A DNA stretch of 45,090 nucleotides. Origin: Chryseobacterium sp. S0630. GTDB lineage: Bacteria; Bacteroidota; Bacteroidia; Flavobacteriales; Weeksellaceae. Position numbers and translations under genes: made by a program. The stretch lies in contig NZ_JAMZGF010000043.1 of the NCBI RefSeq assembly GCF_024158915.1, positions 1 to 45,090 of the forward strand, in the 5' to 3' direction. The notes beneath the pieces are model-generated. The model was not told where the DNA came from and did no database searches. It saw only the letters and a program-made list of their open reading frames with translations. Below are positions 17,148 to 24,537 of the stretch, piece by piece (the first letter of the stretch is position 1; each line of letters starts with the position of its first letter).

Positions 17148-17179
17148 TCACATTTTGCAGACCGCAGAATACATTAACC

Positions 17180-17201
17180 CGCCGGAAAACCCGGTGATTT
17201 T
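17180..17201 (+). terminator. Weak intergenic hairpin, RebB copies 2/3
   Basis: CGCCGG (17180-17185) pairs with CCGGTG (17191-17196), including one G-T pair, and is followed by ATTTTAA. It is the weakest of the four intergenic hairpins but at the equivalent place. Confidence 0.45.
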
Positions 17202-17224
17202 AACCCAAATAAACAATAATCATT

Positions 17225-17482
17225 ATGCCAGTAAACGAAAAAATCACAGACGCAGTAACTCAATCCAACGTAAAAGTAGTAGCAGAATCTCCTGCAATGG
17301 CTCTAAGTAACGTGTATCAATCTGCAGCACATTCCACAGGAATTATGTTTGAAAATGCAATTAACACGCAAAACCAACAAAATATTGTTACTCAGGCAGC
17401 CACTACACAAGGGGTGACTCAAATCTACAGCCTGGATACGATAGCCGATGCGGTTTCTATTGCTAAAATCCTTACTCCGTAA
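17225..17482 (+). CDS. RebB-type R-body structural protein, copy 3
   Basis: This 85-aa A-type paralogue (VVAES, ALSN, NIVTQ) differs from copy 2 mainly by Lys at position 6, NAINTQNQQN, and the restored YSLDT. The untranslated leader AAATAAACAATAATCATT before its ATG is shared nearly exactly with copies 4 and 5, showing that the duplicated unit includes the leader. Confidence 0.9.
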   Translation: MPVNEKITDAVTQSNVKVVAESPAMALSNVYQSAAHSTGIMFENAINTQNQQNIVTQAATTQGVTQIYSLDTIADAVSIAKILTP

Positions 17483-17517
17483 TCCCATTTTGCCAACAGC
17501 TTATATCCTTATCCGAA

Positions 17518-17542
17518 CAGCCGGAAACTCCGGTTGTTTTTT
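17518..17542 (+). terminator. Intergenic terminator-like hairpin, RebB copies 3/4
   Basis: CAGCCGGA / TCCGGTTG form an 8-bp stem (one G-T pair) with loop AAC, then six Ts. The placement equals that of the other copies. Confidence 0.7.
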
Positions 17543-17566
17543 AAACCAAAATAAACAATAATCATT

Positions 17567-17824
17567 ATGCCAGTAAACGAACAAATCACAGACGCAGTAA
17601 CGCAATCGAACGTAAAAGTAGTAGCTGAATCTCCTGCAATGGCTATGGCCAACGTATATCAATCAGCAGCACATTCTACAGGAATCCTGTTTGAAAACGC
17701 AGTGAATACCCAGAACCAGCAAAACATTGTTACTCAGGCGGCCACTACACAAGGTATCGCACAGATCTACAGCCTTGATACGGTTGCCGATGCAGTTTCA
17801 ATTGCAAAGATCCTTAATCCGTAA
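17567..17824 (+). CDS. RebB-type R-body structural protein, copy 4
   Basis: This 85-aa paralogue is mosaic in character. It has the A-type residues VVAES and NIVTQ, but a G-type ANVYQ and YSLDTVADAVS like copies 1 and 5. It also has private changes (AMAMAN, GILFEN). The mixture fits gene conversion among copies. Confidence 0.9.
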   Translation: MPVNEQITDAVTQSNVKVVAESPAMAMANVYQSAAHSTGILFENAVNTQNQQNIVTQAATTQGIAQIYSLDTVADAVSIAKILNP

Positions 17825-17861
17825 TCACTTTTTGCGAACAGCTTAAATACCATTATCCGAA

Positions 17862-17886
17862 CAACCGGAAATTCCGGTTGTTTTTT
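17862..17886 (+). terminator. Intergenic terminator-like hairpin, RebB copies 4/5
   Basis: CAACCGGAA / TTCCGGTTG is a near-perfect palindrome (9 bp around a single A, in practice a 7-bp stem) followed by TTTTTT. Confidence 0.7.
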
Positions 17887-17909
17887 AACCCAAATAAACA
17901 ATAATCATT

Positions 17910-18173
17910 ATGCCAGTAAACGAACAAATCACAGATGCAGTAACGCAATCGAACGTAAAAGTAGTAGGAGAATCTCCTGCAATGGCTTTGGCCAACGTCT
18001 ATCAATCTGCTGCCCATTCTACAGGAATTATGTTTGAAAATGCAGTAAATGCACAAAACCAACAGAATATCTTAGGTCAGGCAGCCACTACACAAGGTGT
18101 TATTCAGATCTACAGCCTGGATACTGTGGCAGATGCAGTTTCTATTGCTAAAATTTTACATCCTAAATTATAG
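17910..18173 (+). CDS. RebB-type R-body structural protein, copy 5
   Basis: This 87-aa G-type paralogue is almost identical to copy 1, differing at about three internal positions (NAQ for NTQ, GVIQ for GILQ) and by the end HPKL instead of KP. It is the last copy of the array; a strong terminator follows 20 bases after its stop. Confidence 0.9.
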   Translation: MPVNEQITDAVTQSNVKVVGESPAMALANVYQSAAHSTGIMFENAVNAQNQQNILGQAATTQGVIQIYSLDTVADAVSIAKILHPKL

Positions 18174-18192
18174 TGTTTTTAGATTTCTTGTT

Positions 18193-18229
18193 ATCAGGGA
18201 GTACAATAATGTGCTCCCTGATTCTTTTT
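18193..18229. terminator. Strong terminator ending the RebB array
   Basis: ATCAGGGAG / CTCCCTGAT (9 bp, extendable by about three pairs) is followed by TCTTTTT. It separates the array from the convergent response regulator gene, whose stop is at 18238, and may serve both. Confidence 0.85.
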
Positions 18230-18237
18230 GGATCAAA

Positions 18238-18918
18238 CTATTTATCAAATAATACAATTTCATCCGGATCGATCACCTTATTCTGTACGGCATAAATGAC
18301 AAGTCCGGCCATATTTTTCACTCCGGTTTTGATCATCAGATTGGTCTTGTGAGTTTCTACTGTTTTGGGTGAAATAAACAATGAATCTGCAATTTCTTTG
18401 GTGCTCAACTGCTGGCAAACCAATTTTAAAACATCTATTTCTCTTTCTGTGAGTTCATTTTTGGAGAATGCATGAAACTCAGGAAGCTTATTGGAAAGCT
18501 GGGTTCTCATGACATCAATCTGGTCATTGGAAAAATAATGTCCGGTATGATAAACCGTCTTCATAACGGATAATAATTCCTCAAGTTCAATTTCTTTGGG
18601 CAAAAAAGCATGGGCTCCCATTTTCAGCATTTGTCCCATGAATGAACGGCGGTAGAAACTGGAAAGAACAATGATTTTTGTTTCGGTTTCTCTGTGAGCC
18701 AGTTCGGCCATGACTTCAAGGCCATCGCCATTGGTCATCCTCAGATCCAGAATAAGAATATCTAAAGAGGCAGAATCCTGTTCTTTGAGAAACTGATATC
18801 CTCCTGTTGAGGTAAGTACCACCTGATAGTCTCCGTTATTTTCAATATAATTTTTCAAAAGCTGTACAAACAGCAGGTCATCATCTACAATTCCGATTTT
18901 AATTTTTGAGTGTTCCAT
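18238..18918 (-). CDS. NarL/LuxR-type response regulator
   Basis: The 226-aa protein has a receiver domain with the acidic pair in GIVDDD, the phospho-acceptor Asp in DILILDLRM, and the conserved Lys in FLPKE. A C-terminal LuxR helix-turn-helix follows at about residues 158-215 (LTEREIDVLKLVCQQLSTKE, ISPKTVETHKTNL). It probably receives phosphate from the kinase encoded 8 bases upstream. It is convergent with the R-body genes, making it the best local candidate for their control; no operator was identified. Confidence 0.9.
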   Translation of the reverse strand: MEHSKIKIGIVDDDLLFVQLLKNYIENNGDYQVVLTSTGGYQFLKEQDSASLDILILDLRMTNGDGLEVMAELAHRETETKIIVLSSFYRRSFMGQMLKMGAHAFLPKEIELEELLSVMKTVYHTGHYFSNDQIDVMRTQLSNKLPEFHAFSKNELTEREIDVLKLVCQQLSTKEIADSLFISPKTVETHKTNLMIKTGVKNMAGLVIYAVQNKVIDPDEIVLFDK

Positions 18919-18926
18919 GTTTATTT

Positions 18927-19676
18927 TTATTGTATAGCCATACAGGCAATGAATTTTGTGCCTTTTTCAGGCTGTGTCTTAAGTTTATAAATTGCTTTAA
19001 TTTTTTGTGCTCTGGACTGAATATTTCTCAGCCCAATACCTCCCGAATGCTTTTCTATGATAAATCCCCGTCCGTTATCCTCTATGGTTAATATCAAATA
19101 GTTCAGAGAGATTCTTAAGGAGACATCCACTCTGGTGGCTTCAGCATGTTTTAAAATATTGGTAATTAATTCCTGAATAATTCTGAAAAGGTTAAGTTTT
19201 ACAGGATTACTGATGGTTGTCCTTATCGTCATATGGTGGAAAATAACCTCTATATTTTTATTGATCTGATCAAGATAATCTGCAATTAAATCTACCAGCT
19301 CAACCTCATCCAGATCAGGTGGCGTAAGGTTATGGGATAACTCCCGTATCAATTGCATTGATTTTTTTAAATCATGATTAAGATCTTCCGGTTTCTTATC
19401 ATTGAGATTCAAACGGATAAGATTCAATTGTGAAATAATATTATCATGAAGTTCTTCTGCCAGCCGTTCTCGGTCCTGTTCCTGTAAAAGCAGCATATTT
19501 TCCCAATATTCATTTTTTGAATTCCGGACCAAACGGGAAACTTTCTGTTTATTTTTCCTTATGCTTTTTAAATAACTAATCACCAACAACGTAACGAATA
19601 ATGTTGTTAAAGAAAACAATCCAATACCGATCCATATCCATACAACTATCTGATCCTGATTTTCCCAACGCCACAT
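18927..19676 (-). CDS. Histidine kinase, HisKA_3/NarX class
   Basis: The 249-aa kinase has one N-terminal membrane helix (about residues 10-33). The dimerisation/phospho-acceptor motif is RLAEELHDNIISQLNLIRL (His at about residue 78). The GHKL ATPase boxes are ILKHA (N-box region), EDNGRGF and GGIGLRNI. There is no sensor domain of its own; the upstream membrane protein overlapping by 31 bases could provide one. It pairs with the response regulator just downstream. Confidence 0.9.
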   Translation of the reverse strand: MWRWENQDQIVVWIWIGIGLFSLTTLFVTLLVISYLKSIRKNKQKVSRLVRNSKNEYWENMLLLQEQDRERLAEELHDNIISQLNLIRLNLNDKKPEDLNHDLKKSMQLIRELSHNLTPPDLDEVELVDLIADYLDQINKNIEVIFHHMTIRTTISNPVKLNLFRIIQELITNILKHAEATRVDVSLRISLNYLILTIEDNGRGFIIEKHSGGIGLRNIQSRAQKIKAIYKLKTQPEKGTKFIACMAIQ

Positions 19677-20290
19677 CCCAGATTAATAAATGCTATATAA
19701 AAAGACAATAGTAAGATCCCTCTAAAAAGCCAGATAGGTGCTACCCAACTCAGATGATTGCTGATTAAAAAATTAAAGGTAGTGGATATGATACATTCTA
19801 TAGAAAAAAACAGGAAAACAAGGATGTTCACAATAAACATATCCCTGTCTGCTCTGCCTTCCCTAATGATTTTCATAAAATAAGAAGCGGCATAGCTACA
19901 AATAATAATACTGGTGATAATATTGGAATAAAAAGTAATCCGTGTATCGTCTTGCACATATAACAGATTAGTAATCAATGCCAATACAGCATAACAATAG
20001 ATCATCCATCTTAATTTAAGGGAAAGCTGGATATAGTAATGGTTATAAATCACCGTAAGAATCATCAAACCAAAAAACTGACTCAATGTATAATTGTAGA
20101 TATTGAGTGTATTTAATTTCATAAGCCGGTCCGTTAAGTCCGTCAGCTCCAGCATCAATTCTCCTGAGAGCAATATAATCACAGGAAGTTTTGTTTTGAT
20201 CCCTTCTTTTATCAGTACAATCAATCCGGCACATAAGACGAGATTAATTATAATTTGTAAATACAGGGATAGGCTGTTATACGAAAACAC
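19646..20290 (-). CDS. Multi-pass membrane protein, probable sensor partner of the kinase
   Basis: This 214-aa protein has six or seven hydrophobic helices, short loops and a cytoplasmic-looking C-terminus (GCGVGKIRIR). I do not recognise a named family, although the layout resembles the 7TM part of sensor kinases. The overlap with the kinase gene (31 bases) and the kinase's lack of a sensor suggest a split receptor. It also overlaps the preceding gene by 14 bases, showing one operon. Confidence 0.7.
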   Translation of the reverse strand: MFSYNSLSLYLQIIINLVLCAGLIVLIKEGIKTKLPVIILLSGELMLELTDLTDRLMKLNTLNIYNYTLSQFFGLMILTVIYNHYYIQLSLKLRWMIYCYAVLALITNLLYVQDDTRITFYSNIITSIIICSYAASYFMKIIREGRADRDMFIVNILVFLFFSIECIISTTFNFLISNHLSWVAPIWLFRGILLLSFYIAFINLGCGVGKIRIR

Positions 20291-20990
20291 TGGTGCTTTG
20301 CTTCAGAAGTTGATAATCATTAAGAGTATCAATAATCGTAAAAGGAGGCCTTGGTGTAGAATAATTTTCAGCAGTCTCGCTCATATGATTAATGGCCAGA
20401 CTTTTCACTGTAATGATTTCGATATGATAAGGGAATCCGGAATCTTTTTTTTCCAGATCATCTGTAAGTCCAAAGAAACTGGTACATGTCTGCCCTTCTG
20501 TAATTCCAATATTCTCATAATCTGAAAACGGTATGGAAATCAATTGAAAAATATCTTCTGTTTTCTGAGCCTGCATCCAGGAAGTCCCAAACATATTCCA
20601 TCTGAAGTTACGGTTAATGGCTGATTCAGCAGTAATGGGAGGAACATCTATCACAATATCATTGCTGCTTTCTATTTTTGATTCACCGAATTCTACTAAG
20701 AAATCTTTAACAAGAATGGTATTGAAATGAGCATCTTTATCACTTTTAGAATCAATGAGGAAAAATTTCAGCTTACCTTCATGAATTCCCACATAGGCAT
20801 GAATCATTGGGAACTCCGTAGTTCCAAGATTTCTTTTCCATTGTTCAATGTCTTCACCTGAAACGCTGAAGTGAGTTCCCTGATTCAAATAATTCAAAAT
20901 TTCTGCTCCATTTGTATCAATTCCGTTTTTGTAAGAATCAATAAGATGTTTCCATTTTCTGATAGCTTCAAAGATGTTTTCAGTAGTCAT
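20277..20990 (-). CDS. Unrecognised 237-aa cytoplasmic protein, first gene of the kinase operon
   Basis: No family recognised. It has no signal peptide or membrane helix. It has a helical N-terminus (residues about 5-45) followed by an alpha/beta part with IHAYVGIHEGKLKFFLIDSK. It is the first gene of the four-gene operon ending with the response regulator and overlaps the membrane protein gene by 14 bases. It may be a signalling accessory. The 204 bases upstream hold its promoter and that of the divergent LysE gene. Confidence 0.65.
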   Translation of the reverse strand: MTTENIFEAIRKWKHLIDSYKNGIDTNGAEILNYLNQGTHFSVSGEDIEQWKRNLGTTEFPMIHAYVGIHEGKLKFFLIDSKSDKDAHFNTILVKDFLVEFGESKIESSNDIVIDVPPITAESAINRNFRWNMFGTSWMQAQKTEDIFQLISIPFSDYENIGITEGQTCTSFFGLTDDLEKKDSGFPYHIEIITVKSLAINHMSETAENYSTPRPPFTIIDTLNDYQLLKQSTSVFV

Positions 20991-21152
20991 GATAATATTT
21001 ATTTGTGAATGATAATTATTTTATGAGTTGAAATTTACAAAAAAAACAGACTGCTCTATTTTTTAAATCACATTCAGGTGGAAAATAAAATATAATTTGA
21101 AAAAAAATACTTTTTCTTGTGTCTCTGATAAAATTAAACCGGAAACACCCCT

Positions 21153-21160
21153 TATCTTTG
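21153..21160 (+). promoter_or_regulatory. -7 promoter element for the LysE-type gene
   Basis: TATCTTTG is an exact match to the Bacteroidota -7 consensus TAnnTTTG, 34 bases before the ATG at 21195. A -33 TTG at canonical distance is not seen. Confidence 0.45.
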
Positions 21161-21194
21161 CACCGGAAACCTCTTCATTTAAATATGTACTAGC

Positions 21195-21830
21195 ATGATT
21201 CCATTTCACGAGCTTATATTTTTCATTCTGGCCGCACTTATTTTAGTAATCAGCCCTGGTCCCAATATGATTTATCTGATTTCAAAGTCTATAACGCAGG
21301 GAAAAAAGTCCGGGTTTATCTCATTAGCCGGAGTGGTATGTGGATTTTTATTCCATATCATCATGGTTTCATTTGGTCTTACAGCTGTTTTGCTGGCTGT
21401 TCCACTTGCTTATACCGTTCTTAAAACCCTGGGAACTGTCTATCTTTTATATCTTGCTTATCAGGCTATCAAACCTAAAAGCAGAAATATTTTTGATGTT
21501 GACAAAAATGTTGCTCATGATAGTCCCAAAAAGCTTTTCACCATTGGTTTTTTAACGAATGTACTGAATCCGAAAGTGGCTGTGTTTTACCTGTCTTTCT
21601 TTCCTCAGTTCATCAAACCAGAGTATGGTTCGATATTTACCCAAAGTCTGGAACTTGGGATCATTCAGGTTCTGATCAGCTTCAGCATCAATTTTATCAT
21701 TGTATTAACAGCTGCAAGAGTTGCCTTATTCTTTTCCAATAATCCGATGTGGATAAAAGTTCAGAAATGGTTTATGGCCAGCGTATTAACCTATTTAGCC
21801 ATAAAAATGGCATTTTCAAAAGCAAAATAA
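21195..21830 (+). CDS. LysE/RhtB-family amino acid exporter
   Basis: The 211-aa membrane protein has about six helices and the family opening IPFHELIFFILAALILVISPGPN (ISPGPN motif at about residues 21-26), with GxxxGxxxG-type packing in the second helix and the NPKVAVFYLSFFPQF motif at about 123-137. It probably exports amino acids or related small molecules. An AraC regulator follows 175 bases downstream in the same direction. Confidence 0.87.
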   Translation: MIPFHELIFFILAALILVISPGPNMIYLISKSITQGKKSGFISLAGVVCGFLFHIIMVSFGLTAVLLAVPLAYTVLKTLGTVYLLYLAYQAIKPKSRNIFDVDKNVAHDSPKKLFTIGFLTNVLNPKVAVFYLSFFPQFIKPEYGSIFTQSLELGIIQVLISFSINFIIVLTAARVALFFSNNPMWIKVQKWFMASVLTYLAIKMAFSKAK

Positions 21831-21834
21831 AATC

Positions 21835-21858
21835 CGGAACAGGTTTCTTTCTGTTCCG
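21835..21858 (+). terminator. Hairpin after the LysE-type gene
   Basis: CGGAACAG / CTGTTCCG is an 8-bp perfect stem with an 8-base loop, 4 bases after the stop. No T-run follows, so termination strength is uncertain. Confidence 0.35.
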
Positions 21859-22005
21859 AATTCCGGTGTATATTCATATAAAATCTGACTTGAAGAAAGC
21901 ATCATGGTTATGCACTGCGAATTTGAGATTAATATTCCGGATGTAAAACCGTGAAAATACGTAATTTTACCGTTGCGTATTATCCTCATCACAACAGGTT
22001 TAAAG

Positions 22006-22869
22006 ATGAAACAGACCATTCCCACTTATGATTTAAACGGCATTACCCATCATCAGTTCCATGTCAAAAGGATGGATAAAAGGACTCATGATGCCGAGGA
22101 TATTCTTCTGGACAAAGGCATACACCGGGACAGTCATTACATTTTCACCTGCATGGAAAGTGGTCATGTAAGAATGATGGTTGATTTTAAAACAGTTGAA
22201 GCCAGAGAATCCACTATTTTCTGTGTATTGCCGGGACAGGTACATCAGGGACTTTTAATGAAAGAGGTCTGCGGATGGTTTGTGGCGGTGAAAGCAGAAC
22301 TTGTTCCTGACACAGTACGTTCTTTTTTCGACGAATCGTTGGGTGAAATACAACCGCTGCCTATGGATAAAAGTCTTGTCAAAAAGATCAATACTACAGC
22401 AAGTCTGCTTCATGCTTCCTATACGAACGAAATGCTTTCCACTAAAGAAGGATTTCTCGTCGTTCAATCACTGCTTAATGCTTTTCTCGGAATGTTTGCT
22501 CTGATGTATTCCCGGAAGAATATTTCTCCGGCGTCAGATGAAAACCGTGCCTTACAGCTATCCAGAGCATTCAGAATTTTGGTTCGGAAAGATTTTAAAA
22601 CCATGAAAAGTCCATCTGAATATGCTGCAACTTTGAATATCACAAGAGGATATTTAACAGAAACCGTTCGTGAAGTTACAGGAAAACCTGCACAACACTG
22701 GATTCATCAGGAAATTTTGATTGAAGCCAAAAGATTACTTGTCTTTACCAATCTGAGTATAAAAGAAGTGGCTTATGAACTTGGATATAGTGATCATACT
22801 TATTTCAGCCGTTTATTTTCCAAACTGGAAGATCAATCTCCATCAGAATTCCGGAATCAGCACCAATAG
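22006..22869 (+). CDS. AraC-family transcription regulator
   Basis: The protein is 287 aa from MKQTIPTYDLNG. An upstream in-frame ATG at 21973 would add 11 unlikely residues. The N-terminal part is a cupin-like sensing domain (HYIFTCMESGHVRMMVDFKT, FCVLPGQVHQG). The C-terminal 100 residues carry the double helix-turn-helix with LNITRGYLTETVREVTGKPA and IKEVAYELGYSDHTYFSRLF. The flavoprotein gene starts 89 bases later and is the likely target. Confidence 0.87.
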   Translation: MKQTIPTYDLNGITHHQFHVKRMDKRTHDAEDILLDKGIHRDSHYIFTCMESGHVRMMVDFKTVEARESTIFCVLPGQVHQGLLMKEVCGWFVAVKAELVPDTVRSFFDESLGEIQPLPMDKSLVKKINTTASLLHASYTNEMLSTKEGFLVVQSLLNAFLGMFALMYSRKNISPASDENRALQLSRAFRILVRKDFKTMKSPSEYAATLNITRGYLTETVREVTGKPAQHWIHQEILIEAKRLLVFTNLSIKEVAYELGYSDHTYFSRLFSKLEDQSPSEFRNQHQ

Positions 22870-22958
22870 AGAACTAACCCCGAATAGTCCAATTAATTCC
22901 CCGAAACCGCTATCGGTATTTTCTGATTTTGCAACGTCCTTTGCAATAAAAATGATTT

Positions 22959-23681
22959 ATGCCAAGCCTACCAAAATGGATCAATGACACCGTAGAAAAT
23001 GTTTGGTCCTCCAAATTTAAAGAATGTACCGTTAGCCATATAGAACAGATTACAAATGATCTTCGACTGATACGCTTTGAAACTGAATTACAGGATGTTC
23101 CTTATGAACCTGCCTATGCCATTGGAATAAGAATCAACGACAGGGATTTCAGGAATTATTCTCCTTTTAATTTTAACAAAGAAGCGGGAACTTTCGATGT
23201 TTTATTTCATTTGCATGATATGTCTGCTGCCGGAAGTAATTTTGTAACCAGACTGACAAAAGGAAATTCTATCAAACTTTTAATGCCCAGAGGAAAACAA
23301 TTCTTTTCTTCCAATGCAAAAATTCATTTTTCTGTAGGGGATGAAACTTCTTTGGGAAGCTCACTTTCCATCAAAGAAGCTGTAGAAGAATGTGGTTCCC
23401 TATTTATTTGCCTTCATGAACTGGATGAGTGTTCTGCTCTTGAAAAGCTTAATTTATATGGATACCATAGTCCTAAAAACAATACCATGAGAATGATTGA
23501 AGCTTTGAATGACTTTCTGAGAGAAGAAAAAGAATCTATTTCTGATGATGAAGTTGTGTTTTATCTTACAGGAAACGGAGAAAGAATGTCATTAATCAGA
23601 AAATTTCTTAAAGCCAGAGGTGTATCACCAAAATGTATCAAATCACAAGCCTATTGGATTGAGGGCAAAAAAGGATTGTAA
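22959..23681 (+). CDS. Siderophore-interacting-type FAD-binding reductase
   Basis: The 240-aa protein resembles the SIP/ViuB group, which reduces ferric siderophores in the cytoplasm. It has an N-terminal FAD-binding barrel (about residues 18-105; ITNDLRLIRFETE, NYSPFNF as the flavin-site region), then a nucleotide-binding half with FYLTGNGERMSLIRKFLKARG and the C-terminal AYWIEGKKGL, similar to the YW..G end of SIPs. It follows an AraC regulator, a common SIP arrangement. Confidence 0.75.
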   Translation: MPSLPKWINDTVENVWSSKFKECTVSHIEQITNDLRLIRFETELQDVPYEPAYAIGIRINDRDFRNYSPFNFNKEAGTFDVLFHLHDMSAAGSNFVTRLTKGNSIKLLMPRGKQFFSSNAKIHFSVGDETSLGSSLSIKEAVEECGSLFICLHELDECSALEKLNLYGYHSPKNNTMRMIEALNDFLREEKESISDDEVVFYLTGNGERMSLIRKFLKARGVSPKCIKSQAYWIEGKKGL

Positions 23682-23883
23682 AAATGGGAACAAGAGTATT
23701 TACTTTAAACTTGTTTAAACTTTTGTTTATTGAACCATTAAGATTGTATTAAGATAAGCTTCGCTTTAAGTTTAAAAATCAGAATGATTCATCTTCATTA
23801 TACTTTATTTCTTAATCCTTCTTCATGGTTTTAATATATATCCTATATTTTTTGATAAGTTTAAATAATTTCTTTAATAATGA

Positions 23884-23925
23884 AACTTTATCTGATAATA
23901 AAAACAATTATTACCGGATAAAGTT
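23884..23925. terminator. Hairpin between convergent genes
   Basis: AACTTTATC / GATAAAGTT is a 9-bp stem with further inner AT pairs, located between the flavoprotein gene and the convergent reductase gene. The rest of this 277-base spacer is AT-rich without an ORF. Confidence 0.4.
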
Positions 23926-23958
23926 ATCATTGCTCAATACCTAGAAATATTGTGCGGG

Positions 23959-24537
23959 TTATTTCTGTTTCCTTCCTAGTTCCTTCACTTTTCTCAACCA
24001 TTTGGAACGCTGCTCCTCTTTAGAATTTCTGATAATTCCAATATAAGTCACCTTCACCGGCTTTACCCCACAATATTCAAGGATAGATTTTCTAAGCTGA
24101 TTCACACTGGGCCTGCCAAAAAACAAGCGGTAATACCATCCCGGCTGGTCTAATGTAGTTATTATATGGGCTGTTTTACCTTTTAAAAGCTTGTCCCACC
24201 AGACAGAATTTTCCCGATATTTATAAGCCATTCCCGGTAAGAAAAGGCGGTCTATAAATCCTTTCATCAGAGCAGGAAATCCTCCCCACCAAACCGGATG
24301 TATCCAAACCAAATGATCTGCCCACTGAATAATTTCCCAAGCTTTCAGCAAATCCGGCTCAAGCTCCATTCTTTTCTGATATCCAAACTGTAAATTGGGA
24401 TTAAAGTTTAAATCCCTTATCACGATTTCCTTCACTTCAGCTCCTGCTTCTACTGCTCCCAGTCTGTAAGCTTCTGCAACCCCAAAATTGAAGGAATCTT
24501 TATTGGGATGTCCGTTGATAATGGCTATTTTTTTCAT
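23959..24537 (-). CDS. NAD(P)H-dependent flavodoxin-fold oxidoreductase (quinone reductase type)
   Basis: The 192-aa cytoplasmic flavoprotein is of the YwrO/KefF/NQO1-like family. It starts MKKIAIINGHPNKDSFNFG, the FMN phosphate-binding loop, and has HLVWIHPVWWGGFPALMKGFIDR in the middle, a family hallmark. It overlaps the upstream saccharopine-dehydrogenase-like gene by four bases, so the two are co-transcribed and may act on the same compound. Confidence 0.87.
   Translation of the reverse strand: MKKIAIINGHPNKDSFNFGVAEAYRLGAVEAGAEVKEIVIRDLNFNPNLQFGYQKRMELEPDLLKAWEIIQWADHLVWIHPVWWGGFPALMKGFIDRLFLPGMAYKYRENSVWWDKLLKGKTAHIITTLDQPGWYYRLFFGRPSVNQLRKSILEYCGVKPVKVTYIGIIRNSKEEQRSKWLRKVKELGRKQK

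Noticed and set aside
16554..18173. Regularly spaced repeats that might suggest a CRISPR array or minisatellite
   Set aside because: The repeat unit is about 335 bases and contains an intact 85-codon gene; codon-level variation and identical starts show paralogous genes.
12157..20990. Prophage or genomic island around the R-body genes
   Set aside because: No integrase, tRNA, attachment repeats, capsid or tail genes were seen; composition looks similar to the flanks by eye.
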